From assembly GCF_035982055.1 (NCBI RefSeq), contig NZ_CP108427.1, positions 9,795,001 through 9,859,000 on the forward strand: a DNA stretch of 64,000 nucleotides. The letters run 5' to 3'. Of this stretch, positions 40,505 through 49,359 are shown one piece after another (position 1 is the first letter of the stretch; each line of letters starts with the position of its first letter). The notes under the pieces are model-generated. The model made no database searches. It worked only from the letters and a program-made list of their open reading frames with translations, and was not told the DNA's origin. The position numbers and the translations under genes were made by a program. This stretch comes from Streptomyces sp. NBC_01288 (GTDB taxonomy: Bacteria; Actinomycetota; Actinomycetes; Streptomycetales; Streptomycetaceae).

Positions 40505-41263
40505 TCAGCTCTCGCTGTCCAGCAGCAGCGCGTGCAACTCGGCCGCTCGCCGGGCCAGTTGCTCTGCCTGGCCGGCCTCGGCGCGGGTGCGCGGACGGGG
40601 CAGGGTGATGTCGAGGACCGTACGGATCCGGCCGGGCCGGGGCGTGAGGACGACCACCCGATCGGCGAGCAGGACAGCCTCGTCCACGGAGTGCGTGACG
40701 AGGACGACGGTGGACGGATGCTCGCGGTGCGTCCGCTGCAACTCGGCGCACAACTCGTCCCGGGTGAGCGCGTCGAGCGCGGAGAACGGCTCGTCCATCA
40801 AGAGCACCCGGGGCCGCCGCATGAGCGACCGGCACAGCGCCACCCGCTGCTGCATCCCGCCGGACAACTCGTGCGGCAGGCGGCGCTGGAAGCCGTCGAG
40901 GCCCATCGTCTCGATCAGTCCCAGCGCCAGTTCGCGCGAGCCGTTGCGCCGCTCGCCCGCAATCTCCGCAGGCAGCAGCACGTTGTCCAGCACCGAACGC
41001 CACGGCAGCAGCGCCGGGCGCTGGAAGAGGACGGCGCAGTCGCGGCGCGGCCCGGTGACGGCCCGGCCGCCCATCAGCACTTCGCCCCGCGTCGGCGGCA
41101 CCAGCCCGGCGATCAGCCGCAGCAGCGTCGACTTCCCGCAGCCGGACCGTCCGACGACGGCCACGAACTCGCCGTCGGCCGCCTCCAGATCGATGCCGTG
41201 AAGCGCTTCGACGGAGCCTCGCCGGTGCGCGAACTCCTTGGACACACCCCGTAGTTGGATCAC
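40505..41263 (-). CDS. ABC transporter ATP-binding protein, SsuB/TauB-like
   Basis: 252 residues: Walker A GRSGCGKST (about 39-47), Q-loop VLFQRPALLPW, signature LSGGMQQR, Walker B VLLMDEPFSALD and switch THSVDEA. The pattern is that of the nitrate/sulfonate/taurine importer ATPases. The GTG at 41263 has GGGAG 7 bases upstream. It is divergent from, and presumably works with, the receptor gene at 41420 and the permease gene at 43257. See the entry at 40379 for the odd open frame past its stop. Confidence 0.9.
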   Translation of the reverse strand: MIQLRGVSKEFAHRRGSVEALHGIDLEAADGEFVAVVGRSGCGKSTLLRLIAGLVPPTRGEVLMGGRAVTGPRRDCAVLFQRPALLPWRSVLDNVLLPAEIAGERRNGSRELALGLIETMGLDGFQRRLPHELSGGMQQRVALCRSLMRRPRVLLMDEPFSALDALTRDELCAELQRTHREHPSTVVLVTHSVDEAVLLADRVVVLTPRPGRIRTVLDITLPRPRTRAEAGQAEQLARRAAELHALLLDSES

Positions 41264-41419
41264 GCGTCGACTCCCGTCGGCCGCCGTGCGCGGAGTACCG
41301 AAAATCGCTCTGCTGGATTGTGACATGCGCGCGTACGCTTTTCCTGATCGCGACCCCGGCGATAAAGCCCCGTCAAGTGCCGCCGTCCGCCCACCCATTC
41401 CCCCGTCAGGGGAGGTCGC

Positions 41420-42454
41420 ATGATCCGCTCATACCGCACGGCGACGGTGTTCTGTACGGCGGTCACGTTACTGGCCGCCGCTGCCTGTGACTCCAACTCC
41501 TCCTCCAAGAGCCCGAGTTCGGCCAAGGATCACATCACCTACGTCACCGCCTTCGGTGCGGCGGGACGGGACGCCTTCGCCTGGGTGGCCGAGCAGAAAG
41601 GCTATTTCGGGCAGGCGGGAATCGACGTGAAGATTGAACTCGGAAAGGCCACCGGCGAGAACCTCAAGGCCCTCGCCTCCGGAAATGCGCAGTTCACGAG
41701 TTTGGACTTCACGGGCGCGATGATCTCAGCGGGCGCCAAGAACTCCACGGCCTACCGCGACTTCCGCGCCGTGCTCGCCATCCACCAGCGGACCCTCGTC
41801 TCCATCATGGCGATGCAGGGCTCGGGCATCACCGCCCCGAAGGACCTCAAGGGCAAACGGATCGCGGCCGCCGCCAATTCCGTGAACCAGCTGCTCTTCC
41901 CCGGCTACGCCAAGCTCGCCGGTATCGACTCCGCCGGAATCCACTGGATCGCGGTCCAGCCCGTCCAGTTGGGGCCGGCCCTCGCGAGCGGAAAGGCCGA
42001 CGCGCTCAGCACGTTCCTGATCGGCCGGCCCACGATCGAGAAGGCCACCGTGCAGGCCAGGTCGAAACACGTGGTGGTGTTCCCCTACAGCACCTACCTG
42101 CCCGACCTGTACGGCAACGCGACCGTCACCACGGCCTCCATCGCCGCCAAGAAACCGGACCTGGTCAAGCGCTTCCGCACGGCTCTGCTCAAGGGGCTGA
42201 AGTACACGATCCAACACCCCGACGAGGCAGGGAAGTTGCTGCACGCCAAGCACCCGGAGACGGACGCCACGGCCGCGGCCGCGGAGATCAAACTGATGAC
42301 GCCGTCCGTGACGGCCGAGGGTGAGTCGTCCATCGGCCTGATCACCGAGGCGCGGATGCGGCGGGCCATCACCAGCCTCCAGAACGCCGGTGTCATCCAG
42401 CCCGGGATGGAACCCCAGGACGTGGTCGACTTCGCGGCCATGAAGGGGAGTTGA
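41420..42454 (+). CDS. ABC transporter substrate-binding lipoprotein, SsuA/NMT1-like
   Basis: 344 residues. A lipoprotein signal peptide ends LLAAAAC (Cys23 lipidated). The NMT1/THI5-like receptor domain follows: WVAEQKGYFGQAGIDVKIE, then KDLKGKRIAAAANSVNQLLF. It should deliver a sulfonate, nitrate, thiamine-precursor-like or similar anion to the permease; the ligand is unclear. Leu17 is encoded by TTA (41468-41470), so expression may depend on bldA. Its stop is followed within a few bases by the methyltransferase gene. Confidence 0.9.
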   Translation: MIRSYRTATVFCTAVTLLAAAACDSNSSSKSPSSAKDHITYVTAFGAAGRDAFAWVAEQKGYFGQAGIDVKIELGKATGENLKALASGNAQFTSLDFTGAMISAGAKNSTAYRDFRAVLAIHQRTLVSIMAMQGSGITAPKDLKGKRIAAAANSVNQLLFPGYAKLAGIDSAGIHWIAVQPVQLGPALASGKADALSTFLIGRPTIEKATVQARSKHVVVFPYSTYLPDLYGNATVTTASIAAKKPDLVKRFRTALLKGLKYTIQHPDEAGKLLHAKHPETDATAAAAEIKLMTPSVTAEGESSIGLITEARMRRAITSLQNAGVIQPGMEPQDVVDFAAMKGS

Positions 42455-42459
42455 CGGAG

Positions 42460-43260
42460 GTGGAGGCCCCGCTCCCGTACGTCTTCGACAACGACCACCC
42501 GGAGGCCGTCGACCGGCACGGTCAACTCCCGGCGATCCTCGACGAGTTCACGATCTCGCGGCTGTCGTCCCTCGGTGACCTGACCGGTCGGCGCTGTCTG
42601 GAGACCGGCGCCGGGGGCGGCAGCATCGCCGCCTGGCTGGCCCGCGCGGCGGGATCGACCGGGCGGGTACTGGCCACCGACGTCAACACCCGTCATCTGC
42701 CGCCGAGTCCGCCGTACGACGTACTGGTGCACGACCTGGAGAGCGACCCGGTGCCGGACGGACCCTGGGACGTGATCCACGCCCGGCTGGTGCTGCTGCA
42801 CCTGCCCGGACGGGAAGCCATCCTTCGAAGGCTCGCGGCGGGGCTCGCACCCGGTGGTGCGCTGGTGGTGGAGGACTTCGAGACGACCTTCCGCAAGCTG
42901 GTGCTGGCCGCCCCGACCGCCGAGGCGGCCCAACTGGTCGACCACTACCACGAGTTGCTCGTCGAACGCGTCCTGCCCGCCCACGGCAACGACCCCACCT
43001 GGGCGGGACGGGTGCCCGCCGCCATGCTGGAGGCGGGCCTGACCGACGTGGACACCGTGATCCAGGCCCGGTCCTGGCCGGGCGGTACGGCGGGGGCGAT
43101 GCTGATCGGCGCGAACATCGCGCAGGCGCGGGAGGACTTCCTGGCGGCCGGTATGACGGAGGCCCAACTCGACGAGCTGGACCGGCTGGTGGCCGACCCC
43201 CGGCTCGTGCTGCGCGGCCACTTCACCTACTCGACCATCGGTCGCAGGCCCTCCGCGTGA
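42460..43260 (+). CDS. Class I SAM-dependent methyltransferase inside the SsuABC-like operon
   Basis: 266 residues. The SAM motif is CLETGAGGGSIAAWLARAAG (about 46-65), followed by VLATDVNTRHLP and the LVLLHLPGREAIL motif; the family is UbiE/Methyltransf_25-like. The GTG at 42460 follows GGGGAG by 9 bases; a TTG at 42451 overlapping the receptor stop is the alternative. It sits between receptor and permease genes and overlaps the latter by 4 bases (GTGA), so it is made with the importer. It may methylate the imported compound or a product of it; unproven. Confidence 0.85.
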   Translation: MEAPLPYVFDNDHPEAVDRHGQLPAILDEFTISRLSSLGDLTGRRCLETGAGGGSIAAWLARAAGSTGRVLATDVNTRHLPPSPPYDVLVHDLESDPVPDGPWDVIHARLVLLHLPGREAILRRLAAGLAPGGALVVEDFETTFRKLVLAAPTAEAAQLVDHYHELLVERVLPAHGNDPTWAGRVPAAMLEAGLTDVDTVIQARSWPGGTAGAMLIGANIAQAREDFLAAGMTEAQLDELDRLVADPRLVLRGHFTYSTIGRRPSA

Positions 43261-44015
43261 GACGCGTCCTGTCGGCGGGACCGCCGGTCCTGGCGGCGGT
43301 GTGCGCCCTGGCCGGGTGGTGGCTGATCACGGTCGCCTTCGACATCCGGCCGTTCCTGCTGCCGTCGCCGCCCGATGTGGTCGACGCCTTCGACCGGCTG
43401 CCCGGCTATCTGCTCCGGCAGACCTGGCAGACGTTCACCGAGACGGCCGTCGGCTTCGGCCTGGCCGTGGGCGCCGGACTCGCGACCGCCGTCCTGCTCA
43501 CCGCGTCCCGTGGCGTGGAACGCGCGGTCATGCCGCTCCTGGTCGCCGTCAACGCCGTACCCAAGATCGCGGTGGCCCCGCTCCTCGTGGTCTGGCTCGG
43601 CTTCGGGACCGCCCCGAAGGTGTTCATGGTCGCCCTGCTCGCCTGGTTCCCCGTCGTCGTGTCGACCATGGCCGGGCTGACCTCGGTCCCCCTGGAACTG
43701 GCCGAACTGGCCCGCTCCCTCACCGCCTCCCGCTGGCAGACCTACCGCAAACTCCGCATCCCCTGGGCCCTGCCCCAGGTCTTCACCGGCCTGCGCCTCG
43801 GCGTCACCCTGGCCGTCGTCGGCGCGGTCGTCGGCGAATTCGCGGGCGGTGACCAGGGCCTCGGATACGTCATCGTGGCCTCGGGCGGCAACGCCGACAC
43901 CCCTCTCGCCTTCGCCGCGATGACCCTGCTCAGCGCGATGAGCGTGCTGCTTTTCTATGTCGTCGTTCTCGTGGAGCGGGCGTTGTTGCCCTGGGCTCGC
44001 GAGATCACCGGCTGA
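43257..44015 (+). CDS. ABC transporter permease, SsuC/TauC-like
   Basis: 252 residues with about six transmembrane helices and the BPD_transp_1 EAA loop (ELARSLTASRWQTYRKLRIP with G in ALPQVFTGLRLG). LLPSPPDVVDAF near the N-terminus is typical of the nitrate/sulfonate/taurine permeases (the usual 'LPSP' motif). The start GTG overlaps the methyltransferase stop by 4 bases. Together with the receptor and the divergent ATPase it makes one complete importer. Confidence 0.9.
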   Translation: MRRVLSAGPPVLAAVCALAGWWLITVAFDIRPFLLPSPPDVVDAFDRLPGYLLRQTWQTFTETAVGFGLAVGAGLATAVLLTASRGVERAVMPLLVAVNAVPKIAVAPLLVVWLGFGTAPKVFMVALLAWFPVVVSTMAGLTSVPLELAELARSLTASRWQTYRKLRIPWALPQVFTGLRLGVTLAVVGAVVGEFAGGDQGLGYVIVASGGNADTPLAFAAMTLLSAMSVLLFYVVVLVERALLPWAREITG

Positions 44016-44163
44016 GCGACCGCCCTCGGAGCCGCCGCGAGGCCCGTCCCTGCGGCCCCCGCACACCTTCTTCGCGTAACCAGTGCGTTTCGGACGTTAA
44101 TTTCCGCCGCCAAAGGGTTGGCGGGAAACCATCCCCTGGTTATCGTTCACCAACTTCACTCAA

Positions 44164-44179
44164 TCGTTCGGCTGAACGA
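44164..44179. promoter_or_regulatory. Inverted repeat before the peptide-type ABC operon
   Basis: TCGTTC-GGCT-GAACGA is a perfect 6-bp dyad, 23 bp before the ATG at 44203; a further direct copy of ATCGTTC lies about 20 bp upstream. Position and symmetry fit a repressor operator, and the TetR gene at the end of the same operon is the best candidate. Confidence 0.55.
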
Positions 44180-44202
44180 ATAGCGACAAGGACGGTCGGT
44201 AC

Positions 44203-45786
44203 ATGTCCGACATCCACCACCCGGGCCGCCGGTCGGTGCTCGCCGCGGGCGTCGCCTCGGCCGCCGCGCTCGGCGGGTCCTGGCTGCTGACCGGCTGTTC
44301 CGGGGCGGAGGCCGCTCCCGTCCTGCCGGCCGCCGCCGCGAAGGGCGCCCCCGACCGCGGCGGCACCCTGCGCATCGCCCGGCCGCCCGCCTCCGACGCC
44401 GAGACCCTCGACCCGGCCAGCTCCCTGTCCGCGTACGAGTACCTGGGCGCCCTCTACAACCGGCTCGTCCGCGTCGCCGCGAACGGTGAGCTGGCCCCCG
44501 ACCTCGCCGAGTCCTGGGAGACCGACGCCAAGGCCCGCACCTGGACCTTCCGGCTCCGCAAGGGCGTCGCCTTCCACAACGGCCGCGCCTTCACCTCCGC
44601 CGACGCCGCCTACACGCTGCGCCACATCCTCGACAAGGCGACGGCGTCCCCGCAGGCCGCGGTGCTCGCCCCGCTGATCGACCCGGAGAAGCTGGGCACG
44701 CCCGACGCCCACACCCTCGTCGTCCCGCTGAAGAGCCCGAACGCCGAGTTCCCGAGCCTGCTGACGCACTACAACTGCTACGTCATCCCCGACGGCAGCG
44801 CGAAGTCCATCGGCCGCACCGGTATCGGCACCGGCCCCTTCAAGCTGGAGTCGTTCGCACCGGCGGGCCCCGGCCGCGTCACCGCGTACAAGGACCACTT
44901 CGCGGGCCGCCCCGTCCTCGACGCGATCGCCTTCTATTCGGTCGCCGACATGTCGGCCCGCTCAAATGCCCTACTGGCAGGGCAGGTTGACCTGCTCTCG
45001 CAGACCAACCTCGACTTCGCGACCGCCCGCGTGGTCGCCGCCTCGGACCGCGCGACCATCGCCCGCGTGAAGAACGCCCAGTGGTACGTCCTCCCGATGC
45101 TCACCACCGAGAAGCCCTTCACCGACGTCCGCGTCCGCCAGGCGATGAAGCTCGCCTACGACCCCGAGCACGTGGTCAAGGTCGCCCTCCAGGGCGCGGG
45201 CACCCCCGGCTGGGACAACCCCGTACCGCCGAACTACCCCGCGTACATCTCCGCGCATCCGAAGCACGACCCGGAGAAGGCGAAGTACCTCCTGAAACAG
45301 GCGGGCCACGAGGGTCTGGCGATGGACCTCTACACCTCCTCCTACGACCCGCTGTTCACGCCGATGGCACTCGCCTACCAGGACTCGGCCAAGCGCGCCG
45401 GTATCCGGATCAAGGTCAAGACGGCCTCCGCGGACTCGTACTACACGCAGATCTGGATGAAGAAGCCGCTGATGGCCACCTACTGGTTCACCGGCCGGCC
45501 CGTCGACCAGCTCTTCACCCAGATCTTCCGCAGCGGCTCCTCCTACAACGAGACCGCCTGGTCCGACAAGCAGTTCGACGCGGTGCTCGACAAGGCCCGC
45601 GCCGAGATCGACGACACCAAACGGCGCGAACTCTACGGCGAGGCGCAGACGTTGGTGATCGAGAGAGGCGGGGCGATGACCCCGATGTTCGCCGACCGGC
45701 TCGTCGGCATCTCCCGCAAGGTGCGCGGATACGCCGAGCACGGCTTCGAGTTCGACTACCTCAACATCGGCCTGAAGGGAGCCTGA
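44203..45786 (+). CDS. ABC substrate-binding lipoprotein, oligopeptide/nickel (SBP_bac_5) family
   Basis: 527 residues. The N-terminus has twin arginines (HHPGRRSVLAAG) and a lipobox ending LLTGC (Cys32), so it is a Tat-exported lipoprotein. The SBP_bac_5 core follows: LYNRLVRVAANGELAPDLAESW, with the family motif ending in DLAESWE, and TFRLRKGVAFHNG. It binds a peptide or peptide-like ligand and passes it to the two permeases that follow. It is the first gene of a six-gene, translationally coupled operon. Confidence 0.92.
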   Translation: MSDIHHPGRRSVLAAGVASAAALGGSWLLTGCSGAEAAPVLPAAAAKGAPDRGGTLRIARPPASDAETLDPASSLSAYEYLGALYNRLVRVAANGELAPDLAESWETDAKARTWTFRLRKGVAFHNGRAFTSADAAYTLRHILDKATASPQAAVLAPLIDPEKLGTPDAHTLVVPLKSPNAEFPSLLTHYNCYVIPDGSAKSIGRTGIGTGPFKLESFAPAGPGRVTAYKDHFAGRPVLDAIAFYSVADMSARSNALLAGQVDLLSQTNLDFATARVVAASDRATIARVKNAQWYVLPMLTTEKPFTDVRVRQAMKLAYDPEHVVKVALQGAGTPGWDNPVPPNYPAYISAHPKHDPEKAKYLLKQAGHEGLAMDLYTSSYDPLFTPMALAYQDSAKRAGIRIKVKTASADSYYTQIWMKKPLMATYWFTGRPVDQLFTQIFRSGSSYNETAWSDKQFDAVLDKARAEIDDTKRRELYGEAQTLVIERGGAMTPMFADRLVGISRKVRGYAEHGFEFDYLNIGLKGA

Positions 45787-45788
45787 CC

Positions 45789-46745
45789 ATGCTCTCCTTC
45801 ATAACCCGCCGTATCGCGGCGGCATTTGGCACCCTCTTCCTCTCCTCCATCCTCGTCTTCCTCGCCGTCCAGGCCCTGCCCGGCGATGTCGCCACCCAGA
45901 TCCTCGGCAAGGACGCGACCCCGGACGCCGTGGCGGCCCTGCGCAAGCAGCTGAAGCTCGACCGGCCCGCCTGGGAGCGGTACTGGGACTGGGTCTGGGG
46001 CGCCCTGCACGGCGACTTCGGCACCTCCCTCGTCTCCGGCAAGGCCGTCGGCGGCGAAGTGTCCATGTACCTGGGCAACTCCGCGCTGATCGCGATCGTC
46101 ACGGTCCTCTTCGCGGTCACCGGCTCGATCGTCCTCGGCATCCTCGCGGGCCTGTACCGCGACCGCTGGCCCGACCACGTGATCTCCACCGTCAGCCTCG
46201 TCGGCATGAGCGTCCCCGAGTTCGTCGTGGCCACCGTGCTCGTCCTGTGCTTCTCGGTCGCCCTCCCGTGGTTCCCCGCGGTCGTCCTCTACGGCCCCGA
46301 CGCCAGCGTCTCCCAACTCCTGCCCGCCGTATGGCTTCCCGCGCTCGCCCTCGCCGTGGTGATGGCCGCGTACATCGTCCGCATGGCCCGCACCTCGGTC
46401 ATCGACGTGATGGCCACCGAGTACGTCACCACCGCCCGCCTCAAGGGCCTCTCCACCTGGCGGGTCGTCACCCGACACGCTCTGCCCAGCGCCCTGTTGC
46501 CCACCCTGCACGTCATCGCGCTCAACGTCGCCTGGCTGGTCGGCGGGGTCGCGGTGGTCGAGAACGTCTTCAACTACCCGGGCATCGGCAAGCTGATGCT
46601 CTCCTCCGTGCAGAACCGCGACCTGCCCACCATCCAGGCCATCGCCCTCATCAGCGCGGTCGTCTACGTCGTCTGCAACCTCGCGGCCGACCTCGCCACC
46701 ATGGCCCTCAACCCCAGGCTCCGCACCCGAGGGAGGACTCGATGA
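45789..46745 (+). CDS. ABC permease, DppB-like
   Basis: 318 residues, six transmembrane helices. It begins MLSFITRRIAAAFGTLFLSS, the conserved DppB/OppB first helix, and carries the inner-membrane motif VTTARLKGLSTWRVVTRHAL (EAA loop). It starts 2 bp after the receptor stop and overlaps the DppC gene by 4 bases (ATGA). It forms the pore with the DppC-like protein. Confidence 0.93.
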   Translation: MLSFITRRIAAAFGTLFLSSILVFLAVQALPGDVATQILGKDATPDAVAALRKQLKLDRPAWERYWDWVWGALHGDFGTSLVSGKAVGGEVSMYLGNSALIAIVTVLFAVTGSIVLGILAGLYRDRWPDHVISTVSLVGMSVPEFVVATVLVLCFSVALPWFPAVVLYGPDASVSQLLPAVWLPALALAVVMAAYIVRMARTSVIDVMATEYVTTARLKGLSTWRVVTRHALPSALLPTLHVIALNVAWLVGGVAVVENVFNYPGIGKLMLSSVQNRDLPTIQAIALISAVVYVVCNLAADLATMALNPRLRTRGRTR

Positions 46746-47629
46746 CCACGCTCGACACCGCCGCGCCGACCACCGTACGAGGCGCCCGCACCGTCCGCGC
46801 CTGGCGCACCGTGAGCAGTTCCCGCACCGCACTCGTCGGCCTCGCGATCGTCGCCGTACACGTCCTGATCGCGCTGCTCGCCCCCCTCCTCACCTCCTAC
46901 GACCCGATCGCCAACGACGCCGACCATGCCCTCCTCGGGTCGAGTTGGAGCCACTGGGCCGGCACCGACCAGTACGGCCGGGACGTCCTCGCCCGCGTCC
47001 TCTACGGCGGCCGGTACGCGCTCGGCATCTCCGTCACCGCGACCCTGATCACCGTCGCCCTCGGCACGGTCATCGGCTGCGCGGCGGCCCTGCGCGGCGG
47101 CTGGTTCGACGACGTACTGGGCCGGGTCCTGGACGCGATCCTGTCCATCCCCTCGGTCCTCGCACTGCTCGTCGTCGTGACCGCCCTCGGCACCGGCCCG
47201 TCGGTCATCGTCCTCGCCGTCGCGATCACCTACGTCCCGCAGGTCGTCCGTGTCGTCCGCGGCGCCGCCCTCGCGGTGGTCCCCGCCGACTACGTGACCG
47301 CGGCCCGCGCCCGCGGCGAGAGCACCTGGTCGATCCTGCGCCGGGAGATCCTGCCGAACATCACCGACGTGGTGTGCGTGGAGTTCGCGATGCGGGCCTC
47401 CTGGGTCGTCCTGCTGATCTCCTCGCTGTCCTTCCTCGGCTTCGGCGCCGACCCGCCCACTCCCGACTGGGGCTTGATGGTCGCCGAGAACCGCACCGCC
47501 ATCACCGTCGTCCCGATGGCCAGCATCGCCCCCATCATCGCCCTGGCCACCCTCGTGGTCGGGCTCAACCTCGCGGCCGACGGCCTGTCCAAGGCGTGGG
47601 GCGTCGACCGGATCAGGGAGGGCTCCTGA
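46742..47629 (+). CDS. ABC permease, DppC-like
   Basis: 295 residues, six transmembrane helices, with the N-terminal cytosolic segment and GTDQYGRDVLARVLYGGR, the hallmark of DppC/OppC permeases. The EAA loop is VTAARARGESTWSILRREIL. The end overlaps the ATPase gene by one base (TGATG). Confidence 0.93.
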   Translation: MTTLDTAAPTTVRGARTVRAWRTVSSSRTALVGLAIVAVHVLIALLAPLLTSYDPIANDADHALLGSSWSHWAGTDQYGRDVLARVLYGGRYALGISVTATLITVALGTVIGCAAALRGGWFDDVLGRVLDAILSIPSVLALLVVVTALGTGPSVIVLAVAITYVPQVVRVVRGAALAVVPADYVTAARARGESTWSILRREILPNITDVVCVEFAMRASWVVLLISSLSFLGFGADPPTPDWGLMVAENRTAITVVPMASIAPIIALATLVVGLNLAADGLSKAWGVDRIREGS

Positions 47630-49359
47630 TGGCCTCGATCGTGTCCGTCAACTCCCTCTCCGTGGCCTACCGTTCGGGCGGCCAGGACATACCCGTCGTG
47701 CACGAGGTGTCCCTGGACGTCGCCGAGGGCCAGACCCACGCCCTCGTCGGTGAGTCCGGCAGCGGCAAGTCGACCATCGCCGCGACCCTCCTCGGCCACC
47801 TGCGACACGGCTCCCGGATCACCGGGGGCTCGGTCGAGGTGGCCGGCGCCGACGTATTCGCCCTGCCCGCACGGGAGTTGCGACAGCTGCGCGGCGGAAC
47901 GGTCGCGATGGTCGGCCAGAACGCCGGCCACGCCCTCACCCCCTCCATGCGCATCGGCCGGCAGATCGCCGAGGCGGGCGGTGACGTGCCCGTCGAGGAA
48001 CTCCTCGAACAGGTCCGGCTGCCGAACCCCGCCGAACTCGCCCGCCGTTACCCGCACGAACTCTCCGGCGGCCAGCAGCAGCGCGTCGCCATCGCCATGG
48101 CCATCGCGGCCCGCCCCAAGGTCCTGGTCCTCGACGAGCCGACGACCGGCCTGGACGTCATCACCCAGCGCAGCGTCCTCGACCTGATCGCCGCCCTGAG
48201 CGACGAACTCGGCCTCGCCGCCGTGCTGGTGAGCCACGACCTCGGCGTCGTCGCGCACATGGCCGACGAGGTGACCGTCCTGCGGTCCGGCCGCGTGGTG
48301 GAATCGGCGCCCACCAGGCAGCTGTTCGCCCAGCCCCAAGACCCGTACACCAAGCGCCTGTTGGCGAGCGTGCCGCGCCTCGACGACACCGGGCTCGCGG
48401 TCGTCGGCGAGGCGGGGGAGCGGGAGGTCAGGCCCCGGGCGGAAGTCCCCGCCGACGCCCCCGTGGCCGTCTCCGCGCAGGACATCACCATCGACTACGG
48501 CAGCACCCGCGCCGTCCACGGCGTCTCCTTCGACGTCCGGCGCGGCGAAGTCCTCGCCCTTGTAGGCGAGTCGGGCAGCGGCAAGTCCACCCTCGCGTGG
48601 AGCCTGGCCGGACTGCGCACCCCGTCCGGCGGCACAATGAACCACGCGGACGGCGACCTCGCCCGACCCGCGCAGCAACGACCGCTGTCGCTGCGCCGCC
48701 GGGTACAGCTCGTCTTCCAGAACGCCGACACCTCGCTCAACCCCCGCCGCTCCGTGGGCGACGCGGTCCGCCACCCGTTGCGCTTCTTCGGCACGGTGAC
48801 CGACCGCACGGAGGCGACCGAGCGGGCCCGACAGCTGATCTCCGACGTACGGCTCGACCCCGCCCTCGCCGACCGCCTGCCCGCGCAGCTCTCCGGCGGT
48901 CAGCGCCAACGCATAGGCATCGCAAGGGCGTTGGCGGGTGAGCCGGACGTCCTGATCGCCGACGAGATCACCACCGCCTTGGATGTGTCGGTCCAGGCCG
49001 ACGTGCTCCGACTCCTCGACGACCTGCGGCGCGAGCGCGACCTGGCCTGTCTGTTCATCAGCCACGACCTGGCCGTCGTACGGGGCATCGCGGACCGGGT
49101 CGTGGTCCTGCGCCACGGAGTCGTCGTCGAGGAGGGCCCGACGGAGACAGTCTTCGCCGACCCCCAACACCCCTACACCCGCCAACTCATGGCGGCCGCC
49201 CTCGAACCCGACCCCGATGCACTGCCCTACGTCGACGACACCGCCGACTGGGCCGACGCGGCGGACGGCGACGACATCTGGACCGAACACGGCGCCGACG
49301 GCCACCGCGTCCGACGCTGGCGTCCCCTCAACGCCCCTGTGGCAGAAGGAGCTTTGTGA
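47629..49359 (+). CDS. Fused DppD-DppF dual ABC ATPase
   Basis: 576 residues holding two complete ATPase domains. The first is about 1-265 (GESGSGKST, LSGGQQQRVAIA, VLVLDEPTTGLD), the second about 280-545 (GESGSGKST, LSGGQRQRIGIA, VLIADEITTALD). In the second Walker B the usual DEP is DEI, a variant that still keeps the catalytic Glu. Each half ends with the oligopeptide-type region (DPYTKRLLASVP and HPYTRQLMAAAL). It energises the DppBC-like permeases; no other ATPase is needed. Confidence 0.93.
   Translation: MASIVSVNSLSVAYRSGGQDIPVVHEVSLDVAEGQTHALVGESGSGKSTIAATLLGHLRHGSRITGGSVEVAGADVFALPARELRQLRGGTVAMVGQNAGHALTPSMRIGRQIAEAGGDVPVEELLEQVRLPNPAELARRYPHELSGGQQQRVAIAMAIAARPKVLVLDEPTTGLDVITQRSVLDLIAALSDELGLAAVLVSHDLGVVAHMADEVTVLRSGRVVESAPTRQLFAQPQDPYTKRLLASVPRLDDTGLAVVGEAGEREVRPRAEVPADAPVAVSAQDITIDYGSTRAVHGVSFDVRRGEVLALVGESGSGKSTLAWSLAGLRTPSGGTMNHADGDLARPAQQRPLSLRRRVQLVFQNADTSLNPRRSVGDAVRHPLRFFGTVTDRTEATERARQLISDVRLDPALADRLPAQLSGGQRQRIGIARALAGEPDVLIADEITTALDVSVQADVLRLLDDLRRERDLACLFISHDLAVVRGIADRVVVLRHGVVVEEGPTETVFADPQHPYTRQLMAAALEPDPDALPYVDDTADWADAADGDDIWTEHGADGHRVRRWRPLNAPVAEGAL

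Noticed and set aside
44077..44142. TAACCAG/CTGGTTA inverted repeat before the peptide-ABC operon
   Set aside because: Only 7 bp with a 52-base spacer; expected by chance in this length, weaker than the TCGTTC dyad nearby.
46945..47628. Extension of the dual ATPase upstream in frame to 804 residues
   Set aside because: The upstream part is a shifted reading of the DppC gene, and the ATG at 47629 overlaps the DppC stop in the normal coupled way.
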